Origin: Roseovarius sp.
Lineage (GTDB): Bacteria > Pseudomonadota > Alphaproteobacteria > Rhodobacterales > Rhodobacteraceae
Assembly: GCA_002720475.1 (NCBI GenBank)
Contig: PBIL01000006.1
Span: 22,892 to 71,999, forward strand
Direction: 5' to 3'
DNA length: 49,108 bases
Below the pieces are notes generated by a model. That model saw nothing but the letters and a program-made list of their open reading frames with translations. It was not told the origin of the DNA and made no database searches. Below, piece after piece: positions 1 to 7,452 of the stretch (position 1 is the first letter of the stretch; each line of letters begins with the position of its first letter). Made by a program: the position numbers and the translations under genes.

Positions 1-519
1 CGCTCGCTGCCCCGGCTGCGCTATCTCGACGACGTGTTCGGCGGCATGTTCAAGACCGGCTATTCCTCGGCCGGGCTGCTTGCCGAACTGCTGCCGCAGG
101 CCGACATGGTGATCGGCGCGGTGCTGATCCCCGGGGCCGCCGCGCCCAAGCTGGTGCGCCGTGACCAGTTCGCGGTGATGAAGCCTGGTGCCGTGCTCGT
201 CGATGTGGCCATCGACCAGGGCGGCTGTTTCGAGACCTCGCGCGCCACCACCCATGCCGATCCGGTCTACGAGGTGGACGGGATCATGCATTACTGCGTG
301 GCCAACATGCCCGGTGCCGTGGCGCGCACCTCGACGCTGGCGCTCGGCAATGCCACCATGCCCTTCATGCTGGCGCTTGCGGACAAGGGATGGAAACGGG
401 CCTGTGCCGAGGATCCGCATCTCCTGAACGGTCTCAACGTCCACGCGGGCCAGCTCACCTATGCCGCCGTGGGCGAGGCGCTGGGGATCGAGACCGTCGA
501 TCCGAAATCACTCCTCTGA
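1..519 (+). CDS. ald: Alanine dehydrogenase, C-terminal part (5' end outside the window)
   Basis: The frame is open from the first base and gives 172 residues before TGA, roughly the last 45% of a family usually near 370 aa. Alanine dehydrogenase converts L-alanine and NAD to pyruvate, ammonia and NADH in the cytoplasm. Diagnostic segments are VIGAVLIPG, then KPGAVLVDVAIDQGG, which carries the conserved catalytic Asp of the family, then ANMPGAVARTST and the closing pair NGLN and GQLTYAAV. The family call is firm; the N-terminal half cannot be judged. A terminator-like hairpin follows the stop, so the gene is probably not co-transcribed with the peptide transporter downstream. Its position next to a peptide importer and D-amino-acid genes fits a role in using alanine as a carbon and nitrogen source. 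Confidence 0.95.
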   Translation, partial: RSLPRLRYLDDVFGGMFKTGYSSAGLLAELLPQADMVIGAVLIPGAAAPKLVRRDQFAVMKPGAVLVDVAIDQGGCFETSRATTHADPVYEVDGIMHYCVANMPGAVARTSTLALGNATMPFMLALADKGWKRACAEDPHLLNGLNVHAGQLTYAAVGEALGIETVDPKSLL

Positions 520-528
520 CCCGGCCTC

Positions 529-550
529 CCGGCCCCCTGCGGGGGGCCGG
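529..550 (+). terminator. Hairpin terminator candidate after ald
   Basis: CCGGCCCCC (529-537) pairs perfectly with GGGGGCCGG (542-550) across a 4-nt loop, starting 10 nt after the ald stop. No T-run follows, which is common in GC-rich alphaproteobacteria, so this may be a weak or Rho-assisted terminator. Confidence 0.55.
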
Positions 551-585
551 TGTCGCTTTCCGGCTGCCCATGTCGCAATTCTTGC

Positions 586-614
586 TGGACCGGGCCGCCC
601 CTCTCGCCTAGCGT
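586..614 (+). promoter_or_regulatory. Putative sigma-70-type promoter for the peptide transporter operon
   Basis: TGGACC (586-591) and TAGCGT (609-614) are separated by exactly 17 nt. Transcription would begin near 621, about 25 nt before the first permease. The same arrangement recurs upstream of yejA, the ybjN-like gene and dnaX. The call rests on pattern only. Confidence 0.35.
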
Positions 615-645
615 GATTGAAAAACGCCGACAGGGGGGCGTGACA

Positions 646-1692
646 TTGGCCAAGTTCATCCTGCGCCGCGTGGGCGTCATGCTGCTCACGGCGCTCTGCC
701 TGACCTTCATCGTCTTCTTCCTGACGAACCTCTATCCCAACCTCGAAAAGCTCGCCAAGACGCAGGGCAATTTCCGCATGACGGATGAGGAAGTGGCGAG
801 CTATCTCGGACGCAACGGCTATCTGCAACCGCTGCCGGTCAAGTACGGGCAGTGGATGGGCGTGCTGCCCGGCTGGACGCAAGAGGCCGAGGACGGCACG
901 ATCCGCGGGCGCTGCTTCGCGCCCGATCAACCGCCCGGGGACGCGCCGCGCTTCTGCGGCATCCTTCAGGGGCATTGGGGCCATTCCACCGTGTTCCGCG
1001 AGGATGTGGGCGCGATCATTGCCGAAAAGCTCGCGCTCACCGGCCGGCTCATGCTCTGGGTGATGCTCCTGATGGTGCCTTCGGCGCTGATCCTCGGGGT
1101 CATGGCGGGGATGCGCGAGGGCTCGCGCACCGACCGGACGCTCTCGACCTTCGCCATCACCACCACGGCCACGCCCGAATATGTCTCGGGGGTGCTGTTC
1201 ATCGCGGTCTTCGCCAGCACCGCCGTGGGCCTCAAGTGGTTCAAGGGCACGGCGACCAGCGCGATGGAGAACCCCACATTCGAGAATTTCTTCCTGCCGG
1301 TTCTGACCATCGCGCTCTACGGCATGGGCTATATCGCGCGCATGACCCGCGCCTCCATGGCCGAGGTGATGACCGCCCAATATATCCGCACCGCGCGGCT
1401 GAAGGGCGTCTCGTTCCCGAACATCGTGGTGAAACACGCGCTCCGCAACGCGCTCATCGCGCCATTCACGGTGATCATGCTTCAGTTTCCCTGGCTCTTG
1501 AACGGGGTGGTGATCGTCGAGACGCTGTTCAACTACAAGGGTTTCGGCTGGACGCTCGTGCAGGCGGCGGGCAATAACGACATCGAGCTGCTGCTGGCCG
1601 TCTCGGTGGTCTCGGTCGTCGTCGTGCTGGCGACGCAGCTCATCTCGGATATCGGCTATGTCTATCTCAACCCGCGGATCAGCATGACATGA
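646..1692 (+). CDS. Peptide ABC transporter permease, DppB/OppB type
   Basis: This 348-aa integral membrane protein is the first of two permease subunits of a peptide/nickel-type ABC importer. Residues 1-30 form the first membrane segment after the usual FILRRVG start. A periplasmic stretch of about 100 residues follows, then a core of membrane segments. The ATPase-coupling region is YIRTARLKGVSFPNIVVKHA, and the family ending YVYLNPRI closes the protein. I chose the TTG at 646 because AGGGGG at 632-637 lies 8 nt ahead of it; GTG at 640 is in frame but too close to that site. The second permease and the fused ATPase follow in the same direction. No periplasmic binding-protein gene sits between ald and this gene, where one is normally expected, so the ligand is unknown. 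Confidence 0.9.
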   Translation: MAKFILRRVGVMLLTALCLTFIVFFLTNLYPNLEKLAKTQGNFRMTDEEVASYLGRNGYLQPLPVKYGQWMGVLPGWTQEAEDGTIRGRCFAPDQPPGDAPRFCGILQGHWGHSTVFREDVGAIIAEKLALTGRLMLWVMLLMVPSALILGVMAGMREGSRTDRTLSTFAITTTATPEYVSGVLFIAVFASTAVGLKWFKGTATSAMENPTFENFFLPVLTIALYGMGYIARMTRASMAEVMTAQYIRTARLKGVSFPNIVVKHALRNALIAPFTVIMLQFPWLLNGVVIVETLFNYKGFGWTLVQAAGNNDIELLLAVSVVSVVVVLATQLISDIGYVYLNPRISMT

Positions 1693-1716
1693 GCCGCCGC
1701 TTGCCTCCACGGGCCC

Positions 1717-1811
1717 CGTCATTGTCCGGCTTGACCGGACAATCTCCCGCAGGGCGGGCACAGGGCGGGAAGGTGGGCGGGGAGATGCCCGGGCCTGGCC
1801 GGAGCATGACG
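1717..1811. repeat. Two inverted copies of a 31-bp palindromic element
   Basis: Between the permease genes lie two facing copies of one element, 1717-1747 on the plus strand and 1781-1811 on the minus strand. Each reads CGTCAT, 7-nt arm, 5-nt loop, 7-nt arm, ATCTCC, and the two agree at about 22 of 31 positions. In the first copy the arms are TGTCCGG and CCGGACA. The 33-nt spacer is G-rich and holds AGGGCGGG twice. The layout resembles dispersed intergenic repeats found in alphaproteobacteria. The transcript could fold at each copy or across both. Confidence 0.75.
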
Positions 1812-1858
1812 CGAGGGAGAGAGACGCGCCGGGCATCAACCAACCGGAGGGCGCGCGC

Positions 1859-3043
1859 ATGGAACCGCTGAGCTGGGGCGCGATCATCCTGCGCATCCTC
1901 GCACAGTTCGCGCCCGTATGGACTGCACTGGTCGTCACCTTCGCGCTCTCCACCGCGTTCCGGCGGCGTCTCGGCCTTTACGGCAAGCTCTTCGACAGCC
2001 CGATCGGCATGGTGGGCTTCGGCCTCGTTATGTTCTGGGTCTTTACCGGCATCTTCGCCGGGGCCTTCGACATTATCGCCACCCATGACGTGCTCGACCA
2101 ATCCGCCTCCATGAAGAACAAGGTGCCGGGCACGCCCTATACCAAGCTGATGGGTGAGGTCGCGCCCGACGCCTACCCCTATTATCTGCTGGGCGGCGAC
2201 AATCTTGGGCGCGACGTGTTCAGCCGCATGGTCGTGGGGGCCTGGGAGGTGATCAAGATCGCCCCCTTCGCCAGCCTGTTCGCCTTCATGGTGGGCATCA
2301 CGCTGGGTCTGCCCGCAGGCTATTATGGCGGGCGGCTCGACACGTTCCTGTCCTTTCTCGCCAATCTCATCCTCGCCTTCCCGGTGATCCTGCTCTTCTA
2401 CCTGCTGGTCACGCCCGAGATCATCCAGACCGGCATCCCGGTCTACATGGCCGCCACGCTCTTCGTCTTTCCGATCGTCTTCCTGGTGCTCCTGTGGAAC
2501 TCGCGCTTTCACACCCAGCCTGCCACGCGCAATCTCTACGTGGGCATCACGCTGGTCGTGGGGACATGGCTCTATCTCGGGATCGCATGGGATGCCGATC
2601 CGCTGGGGCTTGTCAGCTTTCCGCCCAATCTGCTGGTCGTGTTCGTGGCCGTCGTCTTCGTCAACGCGCCCACGGTGTTCCGCATCGTCCGGGGCCTGAC
2701 CATGGACATCAAGACGCGCGACTATGTCGCCGCCGCGCAGACCCGGGGCGAGGGGCCGTGGTACATCATGCTGTGGGAGATCCTGCCCAATGTGCGCGGA
2801 CCGCTTCTCGTCGATTTCTGCCTGCGCATCGGCTATACGACGATCCTGCTGGGCACGCTCGGCTTCTTCGGCCTAGGCCTCAGCCCCGAGAGCCCGGACT
2901 GGGGCAGCACGATCAACGAGGGGCGCAAGCTTCTGTCCATGTATCTTCACCCCGCCCTGCCGCCGGCGCTGGCGCTTCTGAGCCTCGTTCTGGGGCTCAA
3001 CCTGCTGGCCGACGGGCTGCGCGAGGAAAGCCTGCGGGATTGA
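1859..3043 (+). CDS. Peptide ABC transporter permease, DppC/OppC type, enlarged
   Basis: This is the second permease of the peptide importer. At 394 aa it is about 100 residues longer than usual for the family. The expected parts are present: a periplasmic segment with LLGGDNLGRDVFSRMVVGA near residues 120-138, the coupling region DYVAAAQTRGEGPWYIMLWEI near 282-302, and LGTLGFFGLGLSPESPDWG near 327-345. The extra length is an added hydrophobic helix at the N-terminus and an insertion at roughly residues 170-260 that carries two or three additional membrane segments. GGAGG at 1846-1850 fixes the ATG. The 166-nt gap from the first permease is filled by the paired repeat. I am sure of the family but not of the transported substrate. 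Confidence 0.9.
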   Translation: MEPLSWGAIILRILAQFAPVWTALVVTFALSTAFRRRLGLYGKLFDSPIGMVGFGLVMFWVFTGIFAGAFDIIATHDVLDQSASMKNKVPGTPYTKLMGEVAPDAYPYYLLGGDNLGRDVFSRMVVGAWEVIKIAPFASLFAFMVGITLGLPAGYYGGRLDTFLSFLANLILAFPVILLFYLLVTPEIIQTGIPVYMAATLFVFPIVFLVLLWNSRFHTQPATRNLYVGITLVVGTWLYLGIAWDADPLGLVSFPPNLLVVFVAVVFVNAPTVFRIVRGLTMDIKTRDYVAAAQTRGEGPWYIMLWEILPNVRGPLLVDFCLRIGYTTILLGTLGFFGLGLSPESPDWGSTINEGRKLLSMYLHPALPPALALLSLVLGLNLLADGLREESLRD

Positions 3044-3072
3044 GCAGGTGAGCCAGACGGAAGGAGCGCGCC

Positions 3073-5154
3073 ATGGCCGAACATGACGGACCGATCCTCG
3101 AGATCGAGAACCTGTCGATCTCCTTCTTCACGCGCCTGCGGGAGATTCCGGCGGTGATGGATTTCTCGGTCACGGTGCAACCGGGCGAGGCGGTCGGGCT
3201 GGTGGGCGAATCGGGCTGCGGGAAATCCACCGTGGCGCTTGGCGTGATGCGCGACCTGGGCGTGAACGGGCGGATCGTGGGCGGCACGGTGCGCTTCAAG
3301 GGCCGCGACCTCGGCACGCTGAGCGCCCGCGAATTGCGGGCCATTCGCGGGCGCGAGATTGCCATGATCTACCAGGAACCCATGGCCTCGCTCAACCCGG
3401 CGATGCGCGTTGGCCGCCAGCTCATGGAAGTTCCGATGATCCATGAGGGGGTCTCGGCCGCCGAGGCGCGCGCGCGCGCCCTTGACGTGGTGCGCGACGT
3501 GAAACTGCCAGATCCCGAGCGCATCCTGGAAAGCTATCCGCACCAGCTCTCGGGCGGGCAGCAGCAGCGCATCGTCATCGCCATGGCGCTGATGTCCAAG
3601 CCCGCGCTCCTGATCCTCGACGAACCCACGACCGCGCTCGACGTGACGGTGGAGGCGGCGGTCGTCGATCTGGTCAAGGATCTGGGCCGCAAATACGGCA
3701 CCTCGATGCTGTTCATCTCGCACAATCTCGGGCTGGTGCTGGAGACCTGCGACCGTATCTGCGTGATGTATTCCGGCGAGGCGGTGGAGACGGGCAGCGT
3801 CCGCGACGTGTTCGACCGGATGCGCCACCCCTATACGCAGGCGCTCTTCCGCTCGATCCCGCTGCCCGGCGCGGACAAGAACGCGCGTCCCCTTCGCGCG
3901 ATCCCGGGCAACTTTCCGCTGCCGCACGAGCGCCCGCCGGGCTGCAATTTCGGGCCGCGCTGCGATTACTTCAAGGCCGGGCTCTGCGACGCGGGAGAGA
4001 TCCCCATGGCGGTGATCGCGGACGACGACCGTCATTTCACCCGCTGCCTGCGTCACCAGGACATCGACTGGGCCGCGCCGATGGAAAAGGCCGACATGAC
4101 CGAGGCCACCGAACCGGGCAAGGTGGTGCTGCGGATGGACAAGCTGCGGAAATATTACGAGGTGGCGGCCAACGCGCTTTTCGGCGGCGGCGGACCCACG
4201 CGGGTGGTCAAGGCCAACGAGACGCTCAGCTTCGAGGCGCGCGAGAGCGAGACGCTGGCCATCGTCGGCGAATCGGGCTGCGGCAAGTCCACCTTCGCCA
4301 AGGTGCTGATGGGGCTCGAGACGGCGACCGATGGCGAGATCCTTCTCGACAACCGCAATATCGAACAGATCCCCATCGAGAAGCGCGATACCCAGACCGT
4401 CGCCGATATCCAGATGGTCTTCCAGAACCCGTTCGACACGCTCAACCCCTCGATGAGCGTGGGCCGCCAGATCATCCGCGCGCTGGAGGTGTTCGGCCAT
4501 GGCGCGACAGACGCCGAGCGCCGCGAGGAGATGCTGCGCCTGCTCGATCTGGTCAAGCTGCCGCGCGAATTTGCCGAGCGGATGCCGCGCCAGCTCTCGG
4601 GCGGGCAGAAACAGCGCGTGGGAATCGCCCGCGCCTTTGCCGGGGGCGCGCGCATCGTCGTTGCGGACGAGCCCGTCTCGGCGCTCGACGTGAGCGTGCA
4701 GGCCGCCGTCACGGACCTGCTGATGGAGATCCAGCGCAAGCAGAAGACGACGCTTCTCTTCATCTCCCATGACCTCAGCATCGTGCGCTACCTGAGCGAC
4801 CGCGTGATGGTGATGTATCTCGGCCATGTGGTCGAGATGGGCTCGACCGATCAGGTCTTCGCGCCGCCCTACCACCCCTATACCGAGGCGCTTCTTTCGG
4901 CGGTGCCCATCGCCGACACGCGGGTCCAGAAGACGCGCATCGTGCTCGAGGGCGACGTGCCCTCGGCGATGAACCCGCCGCCGGGCTGCCCCTTCCAGAC
5001 GCGCTGTCGCTGGAAGGCGGAGGTGCCCGGCGGCCTGTGCGAGCGCGAGGTGCCCCCGGTGCGCGACCTCGCACCGGGGCATCAGGTGAAATGCCACCTG
5101 TCGCAGGAGATGTTCGACCGGATGGAGCCGGTGATCCGGGTGGCGGCGGAGTAA
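3073..5154 (+). CDS. Peptide ABC transporter ATP-binding protein, two ATPase domains fused
   Basis: One 693-aa polypeptide carries both cytoplasmic ATPases of the importer (DppD-like plus DppF-like). The N-terminal domain has Walker A GESGCGKS, signature LSGGQQQR and Walker [13 protein letters not shown]. Each ATPase domain ends in the cysteine-bearing C-terminal extension of peptide-type ATPases (PPGCNFGPRC, PPGCPFQTRC). The second domain, from about residue 345, repeats GESGCGKS, has LSGGQKQR, and a slightly divergent Walker B, IVVADEPVSALD. AAGGAG before the ATG is a good ribosome site. The gene follows the DppC-type permease after 29 nt and closes the operon. Its neighbour downstream is convergent. 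Fused double ATPases of this kind are common in Rhodobacteraceae and also occur as YejF in this window. Confidence 0.93.
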   Translation: MAEHDGPILEIENLSISFFTRLREIPAVMDFSVTVQPGEAVGLVGESGCGKSTVALGVMRDLGVNGRIVGGTVRFKGRDLGTLSARELRAIRGREIAMIYQEPMASLNPAMRVGRQLMEVPMIHEGVSAAEARARALDVVRDVKLPDPERILESYPHQLSGGQQQRIVIAMALMSKPALLILDEPTTALDVTVEAAVVDLVKDLGRKYGTSMLFISHNLGLVLETCDRICVMYSGEAVETGSVRDVFDRMRHPYTQALFRSIPLPGADKNARPLRAIPGNFPLPHERPPGCNFGPRCDYFKAGLCDAGEIPMAVIADDDRHFTRCLRHQDIDWAAPMEKADMTEATEPGKVVLRMDKLRKYYEVAANALFGGGGPTRVVKANETLSFEARESETLAIVGESGCGKSTFAKVLMGLETATDGEILLDNRNIEQIPIEKRDTQTVADIQMVFQNPFDTLNPSMSVGRQIIRALEVFGHGATDAERREEMLRLLDLVKLPREFAERMPRQLSGGQKQRVGIARAFAGGARIVVADEPVSALDVSVQAAVTDLLMEIQRKQKTTLLFISHDLSIVRYLSDRVMVMYLGHVVEMGSTDQVFAPPYHPYTEALLSAVPIADTRVQKTRIVLEGDVPSAMNPPPGCPFQTRCRWKAEVPGGLCEREVPPVRDLAPGHQVKCHLSQEMFDRMEPVIRVAAE

Positions 5155-5178
5155 AGCTCTTCGCGGTCCCGCGCAGGC

Positions 5179-6138
5179 TTACCGCTCCGCGATCATCTCG
5201 GCCTGCTTCACGACCACTTCGGCCTGCTTGATCGAGGCGATATCGACGAGCCGGCCCTTGTAGGTCGTGGCACCCTCGCCGCGGGCCTTGGCCTCTTCCA
5301 TGGCCTTGAGGATCTCGCGGGCTTCCTGCACGGCCGCCTCGGAGGGGGTAAAGATCTCGTTGGCCAGCGCCACCTGTTTCGGGTGAATGGCCCATTTGCC
5401 GACCATCCCGAGCGTGGCCGAGCGCCGCGCCTGCGCGCGGAACCCCTCGTCGTCCGAGAAATCGCCGAACGGGCCGTCCACCGGCAGCAGGCCATGGGTG
5501 CGGCAGGCGGCGACGATGGCGGTTTGCGCCCAGTGCCACGGATCGGACCAGTATTTCGCGCCCTCGTGCAGCATGTAGTAATTTTCCTGCGTGCCGCCGA
5601 TGCCGGTGGTCTGCATCCCCATCGAGGCCGCGAAATCCGCGGCCCCGAGGCTCATCGCCTGAAGCCGGGGCGAGGCGGCGGCGATTTCTTCCACGTGGGA
5701 AATGCCCGCCGCCGATTCGATGATGACCTCGAAGGTGATGCGCTTGCTCCGCCCCTTCGCCGCCTCGATCGAGGAGACCAGCGCATCGACTGCATAGATA
5801 TCGGCGGCGCAGCCCACCTTGGGGATCATGATCTGGTCAAGCCGCGCACCCGCCTGCTCCAGCAGGTCCACGACATCGCGATACCAGAAGGGCGAATCGA
5901 GCCCGTTGATCCGCACCGAGAGATACTTGTTGCCCCAGTCCACCTCGTTGATCGCCGCGATCGTGTTCTTGCGCGCCACCTCCTTGTCCGACGGCGCGAC
6001 CGAATCCTCGAGGTCGATATTGATCACATCCGCCGCGCTGGCCGCCATCTTCTCGAAGAGCTTCGCGTTCGATCCAGGGCCGAAAAGCTGGCAGCGGTTG
6101 GGGCGGGCAGGCGCGGGGGGCTGGGTGCGAAAGCTCAT
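5179..6138 (-). CDS. mcl1: L-malyl-CoA/beta-methylmalyl-CoA lyase
   Basis: This 319-aa HpcH/HpaI aldolase-family enzyme cleaves (3S)-malyl-CoA to acetyl-CoA and glyoxylate, and beta-methylmalyl-CoA to propionyl-CoA and glyoxylate, in the ethylmalonyl-CoA pathway. The length and the residues Arg76 (in KYLSVR), Glu141 (in IESAAGI) and Asp168 (in LGAADFA) coincide with the active-site positions of the Rhodobacter sphaeroides Mcl1 enzyme as I recall them. NIDLEDSVAPSDK near residue 40 is the conserved metal-proximal segment. AGGAG lies upstream of the ATG. It is divergent from dgcN across 246 bp that contains a candidate operator. Glyoxylate from this reaction needs malyl-CoA thioesterase or other enzymes, which are not in the window. 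Confidence 0.95.
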   Translation of the reverse strand: MSFRTQPPAPARPNRCQLFGPGSNAKLFEKMAASAADVINIDLEDSVAPSDKEVARKNTIAAINEVDWGNKYLSVRINGLDSPFWYRDVVDLLEQAGARLDQIMIPKVGCAADIYAVDALVSSIEAAKGRSKRITFEVIIESAAGISHVEEIAAASPRLQAMSLGAADFAASMGMQTTGIGGTQENYYMLHEGAKYWSDPWHWAQTAIVAACRTHGLLPVDGPFGDFSDDEGFRAQARRSATLGMVGKWAIHPKQVALANEIFTPSEAAVQEAREILKAMEEAKARGEGATTYKGRLVDIASIKQAEVVVKQAEMIAER

Positions 6139-6284
6139 CTGTGTATCTCCTGCGGGTTGCGGTCAGGTGTGGTCCTGGATTGGGTATGCAATCGCACTCC
6201 GCTGCGCAAGCCGCTTCTGCGGCGACGCGGCAGCGCGGCATGGTCGGATCGCACAATGTTCGGGCAAGCCGCCGATCCTGCGAA

Positions 6285-6319
6285 GAATCATGCGCGGAAT
6301 TGCGCCCTGCGCATGAATC
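6285..6319. promoter_or_regulatory. Inverted repeat, operator candidate between mcl1 and dgcN
   Basis: GAATCATGCGC (6285-6295) and GCGCATGAATC (6309-6319) are inverted with one mismatch in 11, around a 13-nt spacer. The arms are about two helical turns apart, as for a dimeric regulator. The site lies 66-100 nt before dgcN and 147-181 nt before mcl1, so it could serve either gene. The rest of the 246-bp gap shows no further recognisable element. Confidence 0.4.
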
Positions 6320-6384
6320 AGGCAGGACATGGCGCAGGGGCTGAGGCATCTTGCCCGTGGACGCAACAAGGAACAGGACCCGCC

Positions 6385-7386
6385 ATGATCGAAACGCCCT
6401 ACCTTCTTTTCCTGGGCGACGCACCCGACATGCTCGCCGCAAAGGTGGCCATCGGTATCCGCGACTGGCGGCCCGAGAATGCCTTGGGTCAGTTCCGCCT
6501 GCCCGGCTGCGGGGCCGATCTCGGCCTGCCCGACATGACGCTGGCCGAGGCGAAGGAGGCGGGCGTCCGGACCGTCGTGGTCGGCGTGGCCAATCGCGGC
6601 GGCATCATCAGCCCGGCCTGGAAGAAGGTGCTGGTCATGGCCCTGGAAGAGGGGTTCGATCTCGCCTCGGGGCTGCACAACCTGCTGCGCGACGAGCCCG
6701 ACCTGAGGGCCGTGGCCCAGGCGAGCGGCCGCGCGCTGCATGACGTGCGTGTGCCCGAGGTGGACTATCCCATCGCCAACGGTGTCAAGCGCAGCGGCAG
6801 GCGCTGCCTTGCCGTCGGCACCGATTGCTCGGTCGGCAAGATGTATACCGCCATGGCGATGGAGCGCGAGATGAAGGCGGCAGGGATGAAGGCCACGTTC
6901 CGCGCCACCGGGCAGACGGGCATCCTCATCACCGGCGACGGCGTGCCGCTCGACGCGGTGGTGGCCGATTTCATGGCCGGATCGGTGGAATGGCTCACGC
7001 CCGACAACGAGCCCGACCACTGGGACCTGATCGAGGGGCAGGGCAGCCTCTTTCACGTCTCCTTTTCCGGGGTGACGCTGGCGCTCATCCATGGCGGACA
7101 GCCCGACGCGCTGATCCTGTGCCACGAGCCGACACGGGCGCATATGCGCGGCCTTCCGGGATATTCCCTGCCGACGCTGGAGGCGCTGCGCGACATGGCC
7201 CTGCCACTGGCGCGGATCGCCAACCCGGCCTGTGAGGTCGTGGGCGTTTCGGTCAACACCCAGCACCTGGCCGAGGCCGAGGCGCGCGCCTGTCTCGCGC
7301 AGGTCGAGGCCGAGATGGGCCTGCCCGCGACCGACCCCTACCGCTATGGCGCGGGCAAGCTGGTGGAGGCGCTTGCCGCGCTCTGA
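6385..7386 (+). CDS. dgcN: DgcN-type D-glutamate N-acetyltransferase (DUF1611 family)
   Basis: This 333-aa protein belongs to the DUF1611 family and matches DgcN, the N-acetyltransferase that acts on D-glutamate in the D-Glu route described in marine bacteria. The N-terminal half is a Rossmann-like domain (VANRGGIISPAW near 68-79). The C-terminal half has a P-loop-like GTDCSVGK at 145-152 and FRATGQTGIL near 173. The ATG at 6385 is preceded by AAGGAACAGG, and residues upstream in frame look non-coding. dgcA follows 60 nt later in the same direction, which is the arrangement expected for this pathway and is the strongest support for the specific function. DUF1611 alone would be less informative. 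Confidence 0.88.
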   Translation: MIETPYLLFLGDAPDMLAAKVAIGIRDWRPENALGQFRLPGCGADLGLPDMTLAEAKEAGVRTVVVGVANRGGIISPAWKKVLVMALEEGFDLASGLHNLLRDEPDLRAVAQASGRALHDVRVPEVDYPIANGVKRSGRRCLAVGTDCSVGKMYTAMAMEREMKAAGMKATFRATGQTGILITGDGVPLDAVVADFMAGSVEWLTPDNEPDHWDLIEGQGSLFHVSFSGVTLALIHGGQPDALILCHEPTRAHMRGLPGYSLPTLEALRDMALPLARIANPACEVVGVSVNTQHLAEAEARACLAQVEAEMGLPATDPYRYGAGKLVEALAAL

Positions 7387-7430
7387 TCCGGGCGATGCCG
7401 CGCGGGGCATGTGCCGGATGCCTCCGGCGG

Positions 7431-7452
7431 GAGTATCTGGGGAACGATGAAG
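7431..7452 (+). repeat. 22-bp dispersed element, copy A (at the start of dgcA)
   Basis: The 22-nt stretch opens GAGTATCT and closes CGATGAAG. Three other copies occur at 14744-14765, 26868-26889 and 28223-28244 (all minus strand) and align without gaps. A GC-rich inverted repeat, CTCC/GGAG, sits at its 5' edge. The ATGAAG at its 3' end provides the likely first codons of dgcA. Confidence 0.7.

Noticed and set aside
2947..5097. Long open frame antisense to the fused ATPase
   Set aside because: No recognisable protein, and it lies opposite a gene with two full sets of ABC motifs.
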